A DNA stretch of 64,000 nucleotides from Kutzneria viridogrisea (GTDB taxonomy: Bacteria > Actinomycetota > Actinomycetes > Mycobacteriales > Pseudonocardiaceae), in NCBI GenBank assembly GCA_014138725.1, contig JACJID010000006.1, forward strand, positions 370,001-434,000. The letters run 5' to 3'. The position numbers were made by a program, and so were the translations under genes. Under the pieces are notes generated by a model, which saw only the letters and a list, made by a program, of their open reading frames with translations, had not been told where the DNA came from and did no database searches. This document shows positions 20,929 to 29,411 of the stretch, in pieces (positions within the stretch are counted from its first letter, which is position 1; each line of letters begins with the position of its first letter).

Positions 20929-21093
20929 CTACTTCACCGGGCTCGCGGCCTTGCCGAGGATCCGGGCCATCTTGGTGCCGCAGGTGGGGCAGGATCCCTT
21001 GGCCATCCGGCGGCCGTTGCTCTCCTCCACCTGCCCCGAGAAGTCGCGCTTCTCCCGGCACTTGACGCAGTAGCCGTTGTAGGTCTCGGCCAC
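20929..21093 (-). CDS. DUF5679 zinc-ribbon protein
   Basis: 54 aa, GTG start (VAETYNGYCVKCREKRDF...). Two CxxC motifs (CVKC 9-12 and CPTC 35-38) form a probable zinc ribbon; the AETYNGYCVKCR start is the recognisable DUF5679 signature. It is too short for standard ORF filters. It lies about 100 nt upstream of the ThiF-like gene on the same strand and is divergent from the metallopeptidase gene. Function unknown. Confidence 0.85.
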   Translation of the reverse strand: MAETYNGYCVKCREKRDFSGQVEESNGRRMAKGSCPTCGTKMARILGKAASPVK

Positions 21094-21268
21094 GACAGCC
21101 TCCCTTGATTCGGCGCACTTTCGGGCAAGCTACCTGCGGAAACGCGTGCTCGCGGGCTGGCGTGGGGGGTACCGGCCGGTTACCACCCGGCAGAGGGACA
21201 CCCGGCCGTCGCGTGCCGACCGCCACGAGTCGGGGTCGGCTGTCGGTGCCTGGACGTACGGTGAACCC

Positions 21269-21805
21269 GTGGCTGAACCGCAGGTGGAGGTGCGCCGCAG
21301 CCGTCGACGACGTCGGACGGTCACGGCCTATCGAGAAGGTGACACCGTCATCGTGCTACTGCCCGCCCGGATGACCAGGGCGGAAGAGGAGCACTGGGTG
21401 GCGGAGATGCTGCACCGGCTGCAGCGCAGCGAGACCCGTCGCCGTTCCCCGGCCAGGGACTCGGACGCGGCGCTGCTGGCCAGGTGCGCGGAGCTGTCCG
21501 CGCGGCACCTGGCGGGCAAGGCGGTGCCCGCCAGCGTGCGCTGGGTGCCGCCGATGCGCACGCGCTGGGCCTCGTGCACGCCCTCGGACGGCACGATCCG
21601 GGTCAGCGAGCGGCTGCGCGAGGTGCCCTCGTGGGTGCTGGACTACGTGCTGGTGCACGAGCTGACGCACCTGTTGGTGCCGGGGCACGGCCCGGACTTC
21701 TGGAAGCTGGTGAGGCACTACCCGCGCACGGACCGCGCGGTCGGCTACCTGGAGGGGCTCTCGGCAGCGGCCGGGCTGGGCATCGCACAGGACGACCCGC
21801 TGTGA
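21269..21805 (+). CDS. YgjP-like (DUF45) zinc metallopeptidase
   Basis: 178 aa, GTG start chosen because conserved sequence (VEVRRSRRRRRTVTAYREGDTVIV) begins there; the same frame stays open upstream to 21146. The HELTHLLVPGHGPDFW motif supplies H130, E131 and H134, with H140 as likely third zinc ligand. RWASCTPSDGTIRVSERL is the other conserved block. Family members resemble the catalytic domain of M48-type peptidases and often accompany restriction or repair genes; here it sits in a conserved actinobacterial block beside the DUF2342 protein. Confidence 0.88.
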   Translation: MAEPQVEVRRSRRRRRTVTAYREGDTVIVLLPARMTRAEEEHWVAEMLHRLQRSETRRRSPARDSDAALLARCAELSARHLAGKAVPASVRWVPPMRTRWASCTPSDGTIRVSERLREVPSWVLDYVLVHELTHLLVPGHGPDFWKLVRHYPRTDRAVGYLEGLSAAAGLGIAQDDPL

Positions 21806-21868
21806 GCGTGTCGCCATGGCGGCATTCGGGACACCACAGGTCCCCGGTGCCGCCATGACGACCGGCGG

Positions 21869-23194
21869 TCAGCCCTCGGTGGGGCCGTTCTCCTCGCGCT
21901 TCTCACGCTCGGCGCGCTCCAGTGCGGCGATCGGGTCGTCGAGTTCCGCGTAGGTCACGCCCAGGCGCTCGGCGAACTCCATCGGGTCGTCCAGGTCGGC
22001 TGAGGTGGGCACCAGGTCCGGGTGCGCCCACACGTCGTCCCGCTTGTCGATGCCGTGCTGGTCGCCGACCAGCCGCCACAGCGCGGCCGCGGCACGCAGC
22101 CGGCGCGGGCGCAGCTCCAGGCCGACCAGGGTGGCGAAGGTCTGCTCGGCGGGGCCACCGCTGGCCCGGCGCCTGCGCAGGGTCTCGCGCAGCGCGTCGG
22201 CACCGGGCAGCCGCTCGCCGACGGCATCGGCCACCACCACGTCCACCCAGCCCTCGACCAGCGCGAGCAGGGTCTCCAGGCGAGTCAGCGCGGCCTTCTG
22301 CTCGGGGGTGGTCTGCGGTTCGAGCACGCCCGAGCGCATGGCCTCCTCGATGCTGCCGGGGTTGCTCGGGTCGACCTGGGAGGCCAGCTGCTCCAGGGCG
22401 CTGGTGTCCACCTTGATGCCGCGGGCGAACTCCTCCACGGTGTCCAGCAGCCGCTGCCGCAGCCACGGCACGTGCGTGAACAGGCGCTGGTGGGCGGCCT
22501 CGCGGGCGGCCAGGAAGACCAGCACCTCGCTGGCCGGGCGCTCCAGGCCGGAGGTGAACTTCTCGATGTTGGCGGGCAGCAGGGCCGCGGTCGCGTCGGG
22601 GCCAAGGGGCAGCCCGACCTCGGTCGAGGTCAGCACCTCGCCCGCGAGCTGCGCCAGCGCGTTGCCCAGCTGGGAGCCGAAGGCCATGCCGCCCATCTGC
22701 CCGACCATCGCCAGCAGCGGGCCTGCCGCCTGCTTGGCCTCCTCGGGCAGGGCCTCCACCCAGGCACCGGAGATGCGCTGCGCGACCGGGTCGAACAGCC
22801 GCTGCCAGGTGGGCAGGGTCTTCTCCACCCAGTTGGTGGCCGACCACGCCTGCGCCACGCGGGCACCCGCGGGCAGGGTGGTCACCGGGTCGAGCCACAT
22901 CTCGGCCAGGTGCACAGCGTCGGCCACCGCGCCCGCCTGGTCGGCGCCCGAGGTGCCGCCGGACTGGGCCAGCTGCTGCACCGCGATCTGCCTGGCCAGG
23001 TCGTAGTTGACCGGGCCGCCGCCGGAGGACTGGGACTGGCTGAGCATCTGGCCCAGCTGGCTGAGCATCTGACCGAGCTGGCTGATGTCGAAGGGCGGCA
23101 TACCGCCAGGGGGCACCGCGCCCCCACCGGACTTGCCATCCCCGTGGTCGTCGGGGTTCGGTGGCGGGCTGAACCCGAACGGGAGATCGGTCAT
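21869..23194 (-). CDS. Zinc-dependent metalloprotease (DUF2342 family)
   Basis: 441 aa. The Gly/Pro-rich N-terminus (PPNPDDHGDGKSGGGAVPPGG) leads into a helical domain; the putative metal motif is AAREAAHQRLF followed by THVPWLRQRL, as in the mycobacterial homologue (Rv3195). The C-terminus carries ELRPRRLRAAAALWRL and the DDPMEFAERLGV segment. Homologues are annotated as hydrolases or zinc-dependent metalloproteases, with no defined substrate known to me. The ATG at 23194 is divergent from the Lon-like gene (84 nt apart), suggesting a shared promoter region. Confidence 0.88.
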   Translation of the reverse strand: MTDLPFGFSPPPNPDDHGDGKSGGGAVPPGGMPPFDISQLGQMLSQLGQMLSQSQSSGGGPVNYDLARQIAVQQLAQSGGTSGADQAGAVADAVHLAEMWLDPVTTLPAGARVAQAWSATNWVEKTLPTWQRLFDPVAQRISGAWVEALPEEAKQAAGPLLAMVGQMGGMAFGSQLGNALAQLAGEVLTSTEVGLPLGPDATAALLPANIEKFTSGLERPASEVLVFLAAREAAHQRLFTHVPWLRQRLLDTVEEFARGIKVDTSALEQLASQVDPSNPGSIEEAMRSGVLEPQTTPEQKAALTRLETLLALVEGWVDVVVADAVGERLPGADALRETLRRRRASGGPAEQTFATLVGLELRPRRLRAAAALWRLVGDQHGIDKRDDVWAHPDLVPTSADLDDPMEFAERLGVTYAELDDPIAALERAEREKREENGPTEG

Positions 23195-23278
23195 ACCCCC
23201 CACGGTACGCGGCAACCGACCGGCACACCGGGCGCGGTGAACAACCCCCACACCCGACAGGCCGTACCCTGTCGGGTC

Positions 23279-24391
23279 GTGACTGCGCAAACGGAGCACT
23301 CCGGCCAGGATCGCGCCGAGGGTGGCGGGCCGGCCACGCCGGTCGTGCCGCCGCGCGGCAGGGGCGGCCCCGGCCGCCGCACGTGGACGCTGGTGTGGAG
23401 CTTCCTGCTGGTCGCGGTGGTCGGCCTGCTCGGCGGCGTGGTGCAGGTGCCCTACGTCGCGCTGGGCCCCGGCCCCACCTTCGACACGCTCGGCGTGGTC
23501 AACGGCAGCAAGGTCGTGGACGTGCAGGGGCAGGAGACCTTTCCCACCAAGGGACACCTGACGATGACCACGGTCTCGCTCACCGACAGCGTGACCCTGT
23601 TCGGCGCGCTGGGCCTGTGGGCGAGCGGCCGCTACTCGCTGGCCCCGCGTGAGGAGTACTTCAAGCCGGGGGAGTCGCAGCAGGACGTGCAGAAGGAGAA
23701 CGTCCAGCAGTTCACCGACTCGCAGACCAACGCGCAGGTCGCCGCGCTGCGCTACCTCGGCTACCCGATGAAGGTGCTGGTCGGCACGATCACCAAGGAC
23801 AGCCCGGTGAACGGGGTGCTCCAGGCGGGGGACCGGCTGGTCTCGGTCAACGGCAAGAAGGTCTCCACCTCCGAGGACGTGCAGAACTCCTTGAAGGACA
23901 CCAAACCGGGGCAGGCGATCCCGGTCGCCTTCCAGCACGGCACCGAGGCCGAGCGCACGGCCACGGTGACCCTCGGCCGCAGCGAGGACCGGGCCTGGGG
24001 CTTCATGGGCATCACCCCGCTGGACCGCCCGGACGTGCCCTTCCAGGTCAAGATCAGCCTGTCCGACGTGGGCGGGCCCTCGGCCGGGCTGATGTTCGCA
24101 CTGGCCATTGTGGACAAGCTGACCCCGGACGGGCTGGACAACGGCCAGTGGATCGCGGGCACCGGGGAGATCGACGACCGCGGCAACGTCAAGCCCATCG
24201 GCGGCATCCCGTTCAAGATGATCGCCGCCAGGGAGACGGGGGCCACCGTGTTCCTGGCGCCCGCGGCGAACTGCTCGGAGGCCAAGCAGCGGGTGCCCGA
24301 CGGGCTGCGCCTGGTGAAGGTCAACAACCTGGGCGACGCGGTGTCCGCACTGCAGGCGCTCAAGGCGGGCAAGGACGTGCCCGGCTGCTGA
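23279..24391 (+). CDS. YlbL-type PDZ and Lon-like (S16) membrane protease
   Basis: 370 aa, GTG start. One N-terminal membrane helix (about 37-57) anchors the protein, followed by a PDZ domain (about 163-232, GVLQAGDRLVSVNGKKV) and a Lon-type proteolytic domain with Ser268 in DVGGPSAG and Lys313 in PIGGIPFKMIAA, the Ser-Lys dyad of S16 peptidases. No ATPase domain is present. The active site is probably outside the cytoplasmic membrane. The homologue in M. tuberculosis is Rv3194c. It converges on the PPA1309 gene, with a shared hairpin between them. Confidence 0.93.
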   Translation: MTAQTEHSGQDRAEGGGPATPVVPPRGRGGPGRRTWTLVWSFLLVAVVGLLGGVVQVPYVALGPGPTFDTLGVVNGSKVVDVQGQETFPTKGHLTMTTVSLTDSVTLFGALGLWASGRYSLAPREEYFKPGESQQDVQKENVQQFTDSQTNAQVAALRYLGYPMKVLVGTITKDSPVNGVLQAGDRLVSVNGKKVSTSEDVQNSLKDTKPGQAIPVAFQHGTEAERTATVTLGRSEDRAWGFMGITPLDRPDVPFQVKISLSDVGGPSAGLMFALAIVDKLTPDGLDNGQWIAGTGEIDDRGNVKPIGGIPFKMIAARETGATVFLAPAANCSEAKQRVPDGLRLVKVNNLGDAVSALQALKAGKDVPGC

Positions 24392-24397
24392 GGACTT

Positions 24398-24430
24398 GTT
24401 CGCCCTGGGCGTAATCAGCCCAGGGCGAAC
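24398..24430. terminator. Bidirectional terminator hairpin
   Basis: GTTCGCCCTGGGC (24398-24410) pairs perfectly with 24418-24430 around a 7-nt loop, between two convergent stops (24391 and 24438). It can serve both strands. Confidence 0.85.
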
Positions 24431-24437
24431 GCGACTG

Positions 24438-24995
24438 CTAGGGCCGCAGGGTCTGCATCAGCGCGTCGGTCAGGTTCGGCGCCAGCTCGGGGTGCTCCAC
24501 GATCTCGTCCGGGCGCTCCTGGTCCCCACGCAGCCGTAGCACGCACGCGATCGAACCGTTGCGCAGCACAGCGGCCACGAGCCGGGCCTCCCTGCGCTGC
24601 GGGTGCTCGGCGGCCACCCTGCGCAGCACCTCGGTTTCCTGCGGAACCGAGTCCAGCTCCTGTTCGGCACCCGGCGGCAGCACCACGATCTCCTGGGCGA
24701 GCGCGCAGCCCGCGACCACCTCGGGCCACTCGATGCCCGACAGTGCCTCCCCGAGGTCCTGCTCGGGCAGCGGGTCCTGGGCCACGGGGGTCAGCTCGGC
24801 CGAGACGTCCAGCTGGTCGGCGAGCTCCGGCTGCTGCGCGAGCAGCTCGGCCGTGCGCACCAGCGCGAACATCTGCGGTGGCTGGTCCCAGCCCCCGGTC
24901 GAGACGAAGTCCTCCACCTCGCGGGCGATGCTGGGCAGTGGTGACTGGGCTGCGTCGACGGCGTTGTCGTCGTTGTCGGCTGGCACGCCGCACAT
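24438..24995 (-). CDS. PPA1309 family protein
   Basis: 185 aa, acidic and cytoplasmic. Recognisable segments are REVEDFVSTGGWDQPPQMFALVRTAELL and EALSGIEWPEVVAGCALAQEIVVLPP, then a conserved REARLVAAVLRNGSIACVLRLRG. Function unknown; the gene regularly neighbours UPF0182 in actinobacteria, as here. The start is uncertain: Met at 24995 was taken, while an in-frame ATG at 25028 adds 11 residues. Confidence 0.85.
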   Translation of the reverse strand: MCGVPADNDDNAVDAAQSPLPSIAREVEDFVSTGGWDQPPQMFALVRTAELLAQQPELADQLDVSAELTPVAQDPLPEQDLGEALSGIEWPEVVAGCALAQEIVVLPPGAEQELDSVPQETEVLRRVAAEHPQRREARLVAAVLRNGSIACVLRLRGDQERPDEIVEHPELAPNLTDALMQTLRP

Positions 24996-25152
24996 GGTCG
25001 CACCCACCCCCGACACCGCGCGCCGCACCGTGCGCGTTCGCGGGTGTCCCGCCCGTGGAACTCAGGCGCCCCTCCGTACAGTTGTCACCGGTGAACGGCC
25101 CGCACGCCGGGCCGGCACCACTGGACACCGATCGCAACCGTAGGAGAGTGAC

Positions 25153-28119
25153 GTGGCTACTCGGCCTCCCGTCGGACTGCCCACGTTGTCCCGGCGCAGC
25201 CGCATCCTGATCGCCGTCGGGGTGGTCGTGCTGATCGGGCTGATCCTCAGCTCGCGGCTGCTGTCGACGTACATCGACTTCCTCTGGTACGGGGAGGTCG
25301 GCTTCCGCTCGGTGTTCAGCACAGTGCTGCTGACCAGGGTCGTGCTGTTCCTGGCCGTCGGCCTGGTCGTCGGCGGTGCGGTCGCGCTCAACCTGCAGCT
25401 GGCCTACCGGAGCAGGCCGGTGTTCGTGCCCCTGTCCGCGCCCGACGACCCGGTGGCCCGCTACCGCGCGGTCGTCACGCGCAGGCCCAAGCTGTTCGGC
25501 ATCGGCATCCCGGTGCTGGCCGGTTTCCTGTCCGCGGTGGCCGCGCAGAACGACTGGCAGCAGGTGCAGCTATTCCTCAACGGCGGCAGCTTCAACCAGG
25601 TCGACCCGATCTTCAAACTGGACGTCGGCTTCTTCGTCTTCCAGCTGCCCTTCTACGAGTGGGCGCTGAACTGGCTGTTCATCGCGACCGCGCTGTCCTT
25701 CTTCGCCGCGCTGGTCACGCACTACGTGTTCCAGGCGATCCGGCTCGCCGGCCGGGGCGGCCAGCTGTCCGGCCCGGCCCGCATCCAGCTGTGCGTCATC
25801 GCGGGCGTGTTCGTGCTGTTCAAGGCGGTCGCGTACTTCTTCGACCGGTTCGACCTGCTGTTCTCCACCAGCAACCCGCTGGCCAACGGCGCCAACTACA
25901 CCGCGCTCAACGCGGTGATGCCCGCCAAGCTGATCCTGCTGTGCATCGCGGTGTTCTGCGCGCTGGCCTTCTTCGCGGGCGCCTTCCTGCGCAACCTCCA
26001 GCTGCCCGCGATCGCCACCGTGCTGCTGATCCTGTCCAGCCTGCTGATCGGCGTGGCCTGGCCCGCCGTGCTGCAGCAGTTCTCCGTGTCCCCCAACGCC
26101 AAGGACAAGGAGTCGGAGCCGATCTCGTACAACATCTCCGCCACCAGGCAGGCGTACGGGATCACCGAGGACAAGGTCAGCTACAAGCCCTACGACAACA
26201 AGCCCACCGCGACCCCGGACCAGATCAAGTCCGACGCCGCCACGGTGGGCAACGCCCGGCTGCTCGACCCGAACGTGCTGTCCGCGACGTTCACCCAGTT
26301 CCAGCAGGGCCGCAACTTCTACGCGTTCCCGAGCAAGCTGGACATCGACCGGTACTCGGTCAACGGGCAGACCAACGACTACATCGTGGCCGCCCGCGAG
26401 GTGAACACCGGGGCGCTGGCCGACAGCCAGAAGAACTGGATCAACCAGCACCTGGTGTACACGCACGGCAACGGCTTCGTCGCGGCCAAGGCGAACACGG
26501 TCAACTCCGGGGGCTACCCCGAGTTCACCACCAGTGAGCTCGCCGCGGACGGCAAGTCGGTGACCCAGGGCGCCATCCACGTGGACCAGCCGCGGATCTA
26601 CTACGGCGAGCTGGAGACCAGCGCCGACTCCTACGCCATCGTCGGCGCCCAGAACGGGCAGGCGGGCCAGGAGTACGACACCGACAGCAGCACCTACACC
26701 TACCAGGGCGCCGGTGGCGTGCCGCTGGGCAACTGGTTCAACCGGCTGGTCTTCGCGGCCAGCTACAGCGAGCGCAACATCCTGTTCAACTCCAGCATCG
26801 GTGACGACTCCAAGATCCTGTACAACCGGGACCCCAAGACCAGGGTCAAGATGTCCGCGCCCTGGCTGACCGTGGACAGCGACCCGTACCCCGCGGTGGT
26901 CAACGGCAAGATCGTGTGGATCGTCGACGCCTACACCACGCTGGCCAACTACCCGTACGCGCAGCAGACCCAGCTCGGTGACGTCACCAACGACTCGCTG
27001 ACCACGATCGCCAACGCGCCGAGGCAGCAGAACACCAGCATCAGCTACATCCGCAACTCGGTGAAGGCCACCGTCGACGCCTACGACGGCAGCGTGTCGC
27101 TCTATGAGGTGGACAACAACGACCCGGTGCTCAAGGCCTGGGAGAAGGTCTTCCCCGGCACGGTGAAGCCCACCAGCGACATCTCCCCGGAGCTGCGCCA
27201 GCACTTCCGGTACCCGGAGGACCTGTTCAAGGTCCAGCGCGACCTGCTGGCCAAGTACCACGTGTCCAACCCGCAGGACTTCTACTCCAACGTCTCGTTC
27301 TGGAACGTGCCCGCCGACCCGACCCTGGACAGCTCCAGCACGCAGGCCATCCAGAACCAGTCCCAGCCGCAGCCCCCGTACTACATCCTGTCCGGCAGCC
27401 AGAACGCGGCCAGCGCCGCGAGCTTCCAGCTCACCAGCCCGCTGGTGTTCCAGGGCCGCGACTTCATGTCCGCGTACGTGTCGGCGGCCTCGGACCCAGG
27501 ACCGGACTACGGCAAGCTCACCGTGCTGCAATTGCCCTCGGACACCCAGACCCCGGGCCCGAAGCTGGTGCAGACCCAGTTCATCACCAACAACGGCAGC
27601 CAGATCAACCTGCTCAGGCAGCAGGCCACCACGCTGAAGTTCGGCAACCTGCTGACCCTGCCGGTCGGCAAGGGCCTGCTCTACGTGGAACCGGTCTACG
27701 TGGAGCAGAGCGCCAACCAGAACTCCTCGTACCCGCAGCTGTCCCGGGTGCTGGTCAGCTACAACGGCGGCATCGGGTTCGCCGCCACCTTCGCCGAGGC
27801 GCTCAACCAGGCGCTGACCGGCGCGACGCCCAGCACCCCGCCGCCCAACAACGGGCAGCCGGGCAGCAGCACGCCGACCACCACGCCGAACTCGCCCTCC
27901 GGTGGTCAGCTCAGCCCGGACCTGGCCAAGGCCGTCTCCGACATCGAGACCGCGCTGAAGAACATCAAGTCGGCGCAGTCCAGCGGTGACTTCGCCGCGC
28001 TCGGCCAGGCGTACAAGGCCCTGGACGACGCGACCAAGCGGTTCGACGCGGCCAAGGCGGCGGCGCCGACCGGCAACCAGACGCCCACCTCGACCAGCAC
28101 GCCGCCCAGCGGAGGATGA
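25153..28119 (+). CDS. UPF0182 family membrane protein
   Basis: 988 aa. About seven transmembrane helices lie in the first 310 residues. A large extracytoplasmic region follows (conserved YTALNAVMPAKLIL near the last helices, then IDRYSVNGQTNDYIVAAREVN and YPYAQQTQLGDV). The tail is low-complexity Pro/Thr/Ser/Gly (about 895-930) and ends in a helical segment. GTG start with AGGAGAG 5 nt upstream. It corresponds to Rv3193c; function unknown. It is the last gene of the conserved block, immediately before the tRNA genes. Confidence 0.93.
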   Translation: MATRPPVGLPTLSRRSRILIAVGVVVLIGLILSSRLLSTYIDFLWYGEVGFRSVFSTVLLTRVVLFLAVGLVVGGAVALNLQLAYRSRPVFVPLSAPDDPVARYRAVVTRRPKLFGIGIPVLAGFLSAVAAQNDWQQVQLFLNGGSFNQVDPIFKLDVGFFVFQLPFYEWALNWLFIATALSFFAALVTHYVFQAIRLAGRGGQLSGPARIQLCVIAGVFVLFKAVAYFFDRFDLLFSTSNPLANGANYTALNAVMPAKLILLCIAVFCALAFFAGAFLRNLQLPAIATVLLILSSLLIGVAWPAVLQQFSVSPNAKDKESEPISYNISATRQAYGITEDKVSYKPYDNKPTATPDQIKSDAATVGNARLLDPNVLSATFTQFQQGRNFYAFPSKLDIDRYSVNGQTNDYIVAAREVNTGALADSQKNWINQHLVYTHGNGFVAAKANTVNSGGYPEFTTSELAADGKSVTQGAIHVDQPRIYYGELETSADSYAIVGAQNGQAGQEYDTDSSTYTYQGAGGVPLGNWFNRLVFAASYSERNILFNSSIGDDSKILYNRDPKTRVKMSAPWLTVDSDPYPAVVNGKIVWIVDAYTTLANYPYAQQTQLGDVTNDSLTTIANAPRQQNTSISYIRNSVKATVDAYDGSVSLYEVDNNDPVLKAWEKVFPGTVKPTSDISPELRQHFRYPEDLFKVQRDLLAKYHVSNPQDFYSNVSFWNVPADPTLDSSSTQAIQNQSQPQPPYYILSGSQNAASAASFQLTSPLVFQGRDFMSAYVSAASDPGPDYGKLTVLQLPSDTQTPGPKLVQTQFITNNGSQINLLRQQATTLKFGNLLTLPVGKGLLYVEPVYVEQSANQNSSYPQLSRVLVSYNGGIGFAATFAEALNQALTGATPSTPPPNNGQPGSSTPTTTPNSPSGGQLSPDLAKAVSDIETALKNIKSAQSSGDFAALGQAYKALDDATKRFDAAKAAAPTGNQTPTSTSTPPSGG

Positions 28120-28145
28120 CCCCGGTCACCTGAAGGCCACCCGAT

Positions 28146-28175
28146 TTGCATCGGGTGGCAACCACCCCGTATAGT
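28146..28175 (+). promoter_or_regulatory. Promoter of initiator tRNA, copy 1
   Basis: -35 TTGCAT (28146-28151), 18-nt spacer, -10 TATAGT (28170-28175), placing transcription start a few bases before the tRNA 5' end at 28188. The same sequence recurs at 28647-28676. Confidence 0.8.
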
Positions 28176-28187
28176 TCTAATTACCGA

Positions 28188-28261
28188 CGCGGGGTGGAGC
28201 AGCTCGGTAGCTCGCTGGGCTCATAACCCAGAGGTCGCAGGTTCAAATCCTGTCCCCGCTA
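28188..28261 (+). tRNA. tRNA-fMet (CAT), copy 1
   Basis: 74 nt without CCA. Anticodon CAT lies in a stem with the three consecutive G-C pairs (GGG/CCC) required of initiator tRNAs, and position 1 (C) is unpaired with position 72 (T), another initiator trait. CCA is not encoded (genomic sequence continues CTC). Confidence 0.97.
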
Positions 28262-28271
28262 CTCAGCAGGC

Positions 28272-28304
28272 AGCCCGTATTCGCGGAGAACGCGAATGCG
28301 GGCT
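28272..28304 (+). terminator. Terminator after tRNA-fMet copy 1
   Basis: AGCCCGTATTCGCG (28272-28285) pairs with 28291-28304, followed by GTTTCG. Confidence 0.75.
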
Positions 28305-28646
28305 GTTTCGCATTGCTGTGGGGCTCTCGCCCCACGCCCCAAGCCAGGAGGGCTCCGCCCCCTGGGTCCCCGAGTGGCGAGCCTTCGGCCGCCTTCGATC
28401 GGCGTGGTTGGTTCGGCGAGCCTTCGGCCGCCTTCGATTGGGTGTGGTTGGGGGTGTGGGGTTCGGCGAGCCTTCGGCGGCCTAGGGCTGATCGACGGGG
28501 TGGGTTCGGCGGGCTTCGGTTGTCTGGGGGCGGTCAGCGGGGTGGGTTTGGGGGGCTCCGTTTCTGGTTGGCTGGTGGGTGAGGTGGGGCTCGACCGGGG
28601 GATTTGGGGTGCGATGTGGCTGGTCAGGGGGCTTTCGGGGGGCGAT
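28305..28646. repeat. Spacer between duplicated tRNA genes, short GC-rich repeats
   Basis: No gene. It begins with a palindromic element (TGGGGCTCTCGCCCCA, 28319-28334, then a second hairpin near 28344-28366), repeated downstream of tRNA copy 2 at 28821-28836. Three copies of GGCGAGCCTTCGGC occur at about 28377, 28416 and 28466, and a fourth at about 28878. The rest is G-rich (GTGTGGTTGGGGGTGTGGGG) without a visible coding signal. Confidence 0.7.
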
Positions 28647-28676
28647 TTGCATCGGGTGGCAACCACCCCGTATAGT
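28647..28676 (+). promoter_or_regulatory. Promoter of initiator tRNA, copy 2
   Basis: -35 TTGCAT (28647-28652) and -10 TATAGT (28671-28676), 18 nt apart; identical to copy 1 including the flanks, so both tRNA genes should be transcribed independently. Confidence 0.8.
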
Positions 28677-28688
28677 TCTAATTACCGA

Positions 28689-28762
28689 CGCGGGGTGGAG
28701 CAGCTCGGTAGCTCGCTGGGCTCATAACCCAGAGGTCGCAGGTTCAAATCCTGTCCCCGCTA
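28689..28762 (+). tRNA. tRNA-fMet (CAT), copy 2
   Basis: Identical over all 74 nt to copy 1, which starts 501 bp upstream. Same initiator features, no encoded CCA. Confidence 0.97.
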
Positions 28763-28774
28763 CAAAGCTAGGTG

Positions 28775-28810
28775 GCCCCTATTCGCGGAGAGCGCGAATG
28801 GGGGCTTTTT
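28775..28810 (+). terminator. Terminator after tRNA-fMet copy 2
   Basis: GCCCCTATTCGCG (28775-28787) pairs with 28793-28805, followed by TTTTT. It has diverged from the copy 1 hairpin by compensating changes in the stem, so pairing is under selection. Confidence 0.85.
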
Positions 28811-28993
28811 CGCGTGATTGTGGGGCTCTCGCCCCACGCCCCAAGCCAGGAGGGCTCCGCCCCCTGGACCCCCGAGTGGCGAGCCTTCGGCCGCCCCCGG
28901 TGGGTGAGACTGTGGCCGCAGGCGGGTGGGCAGCGGGTCCCCTGGCCCACGCCGGGGGCGATCCCCGGGTCCCCGGCGTGGGTCGGTGGTGCG

Positions 28994-29182
28994 TCAGCTC
29001 ATGTTCTCGACCCAGAAGTGGGCACAGGACACGGAGCAGACCCGGCCCTCACCGGTCACCTTCCGGTGCTTGCGGATCTGCTTGCCGCACACCACGCACT
29101 CGTCCTTGCCCGCCTGTCCTGGAACCCCCGCTGCGGCCCAAGCCCGTGCGCTCTTCACGACCTTGTGCTCCATCCACTTCAT
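28994..29182 (-). CDS. Small four-cysteine zinc-binding protein
   Basis: 62 aa (MKWMEHKVVKSARAWAAAG...). CVVCGKQI (29-36) and CSVSC (49-53) make a likely zinc knuckle of the C-x2-C...C-x3-C type. The domain between is basic (RKHRKVTGEGR). No family recognised. The ATG at 29182 is used; a GTG two codons upstream is possible, and the longer open frame to 29398 lacks protein-like character. Confidence 0.65.
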   Translation of the reverse strand: MKWMEHKVVKSARAWAAAGVPGQAGKDECVVCGKQIRKHRKVTGEGRVCSVSCAHFWVENMS

Positions 29183-29411
29183 CCCCACGGCGGCACCTCC
29201 GTCCTGGCGTTGGGTGAGCGCCTGCCCACCCCGTCGGTGATGGTCCCGTGACCTGAGGCCCACTCGAAGGGGCCGCGCCGAACTCCACCGATTCGGAGGA
29301 TCATGGGATCCCCAGCTTGGGCGTACGTCGTCGCCGAGGGTCACCGTCACGCGTTCCGGGGGTCGCCGGAACACTGCAACAGACCCAGGTCCACCCACCA
29401 GGTGTGGGCGT

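Noticed and set aside
19747-21093. TOMM/RiPP biosynthetic cluster
   Set aside because: Only the ThiF-like gene has any resemblance; no YcaO, dehydrogenase, precursor or exporter gene lies nearby, and the neighbours are conserved housekeeping genes.
25570-27531. 653-aa minus-strand open frame opposite UPF0182
   Set aside because: Val/Gly/His-rich shadow translation with no domain; the plus-strand gene is well supported.
28188-28762. Integrated element using the tRNA gene as attachment site
   Set aside because: Both tRNA copies are complete with their own promoters, and no integrase or mobile genes lie between them.
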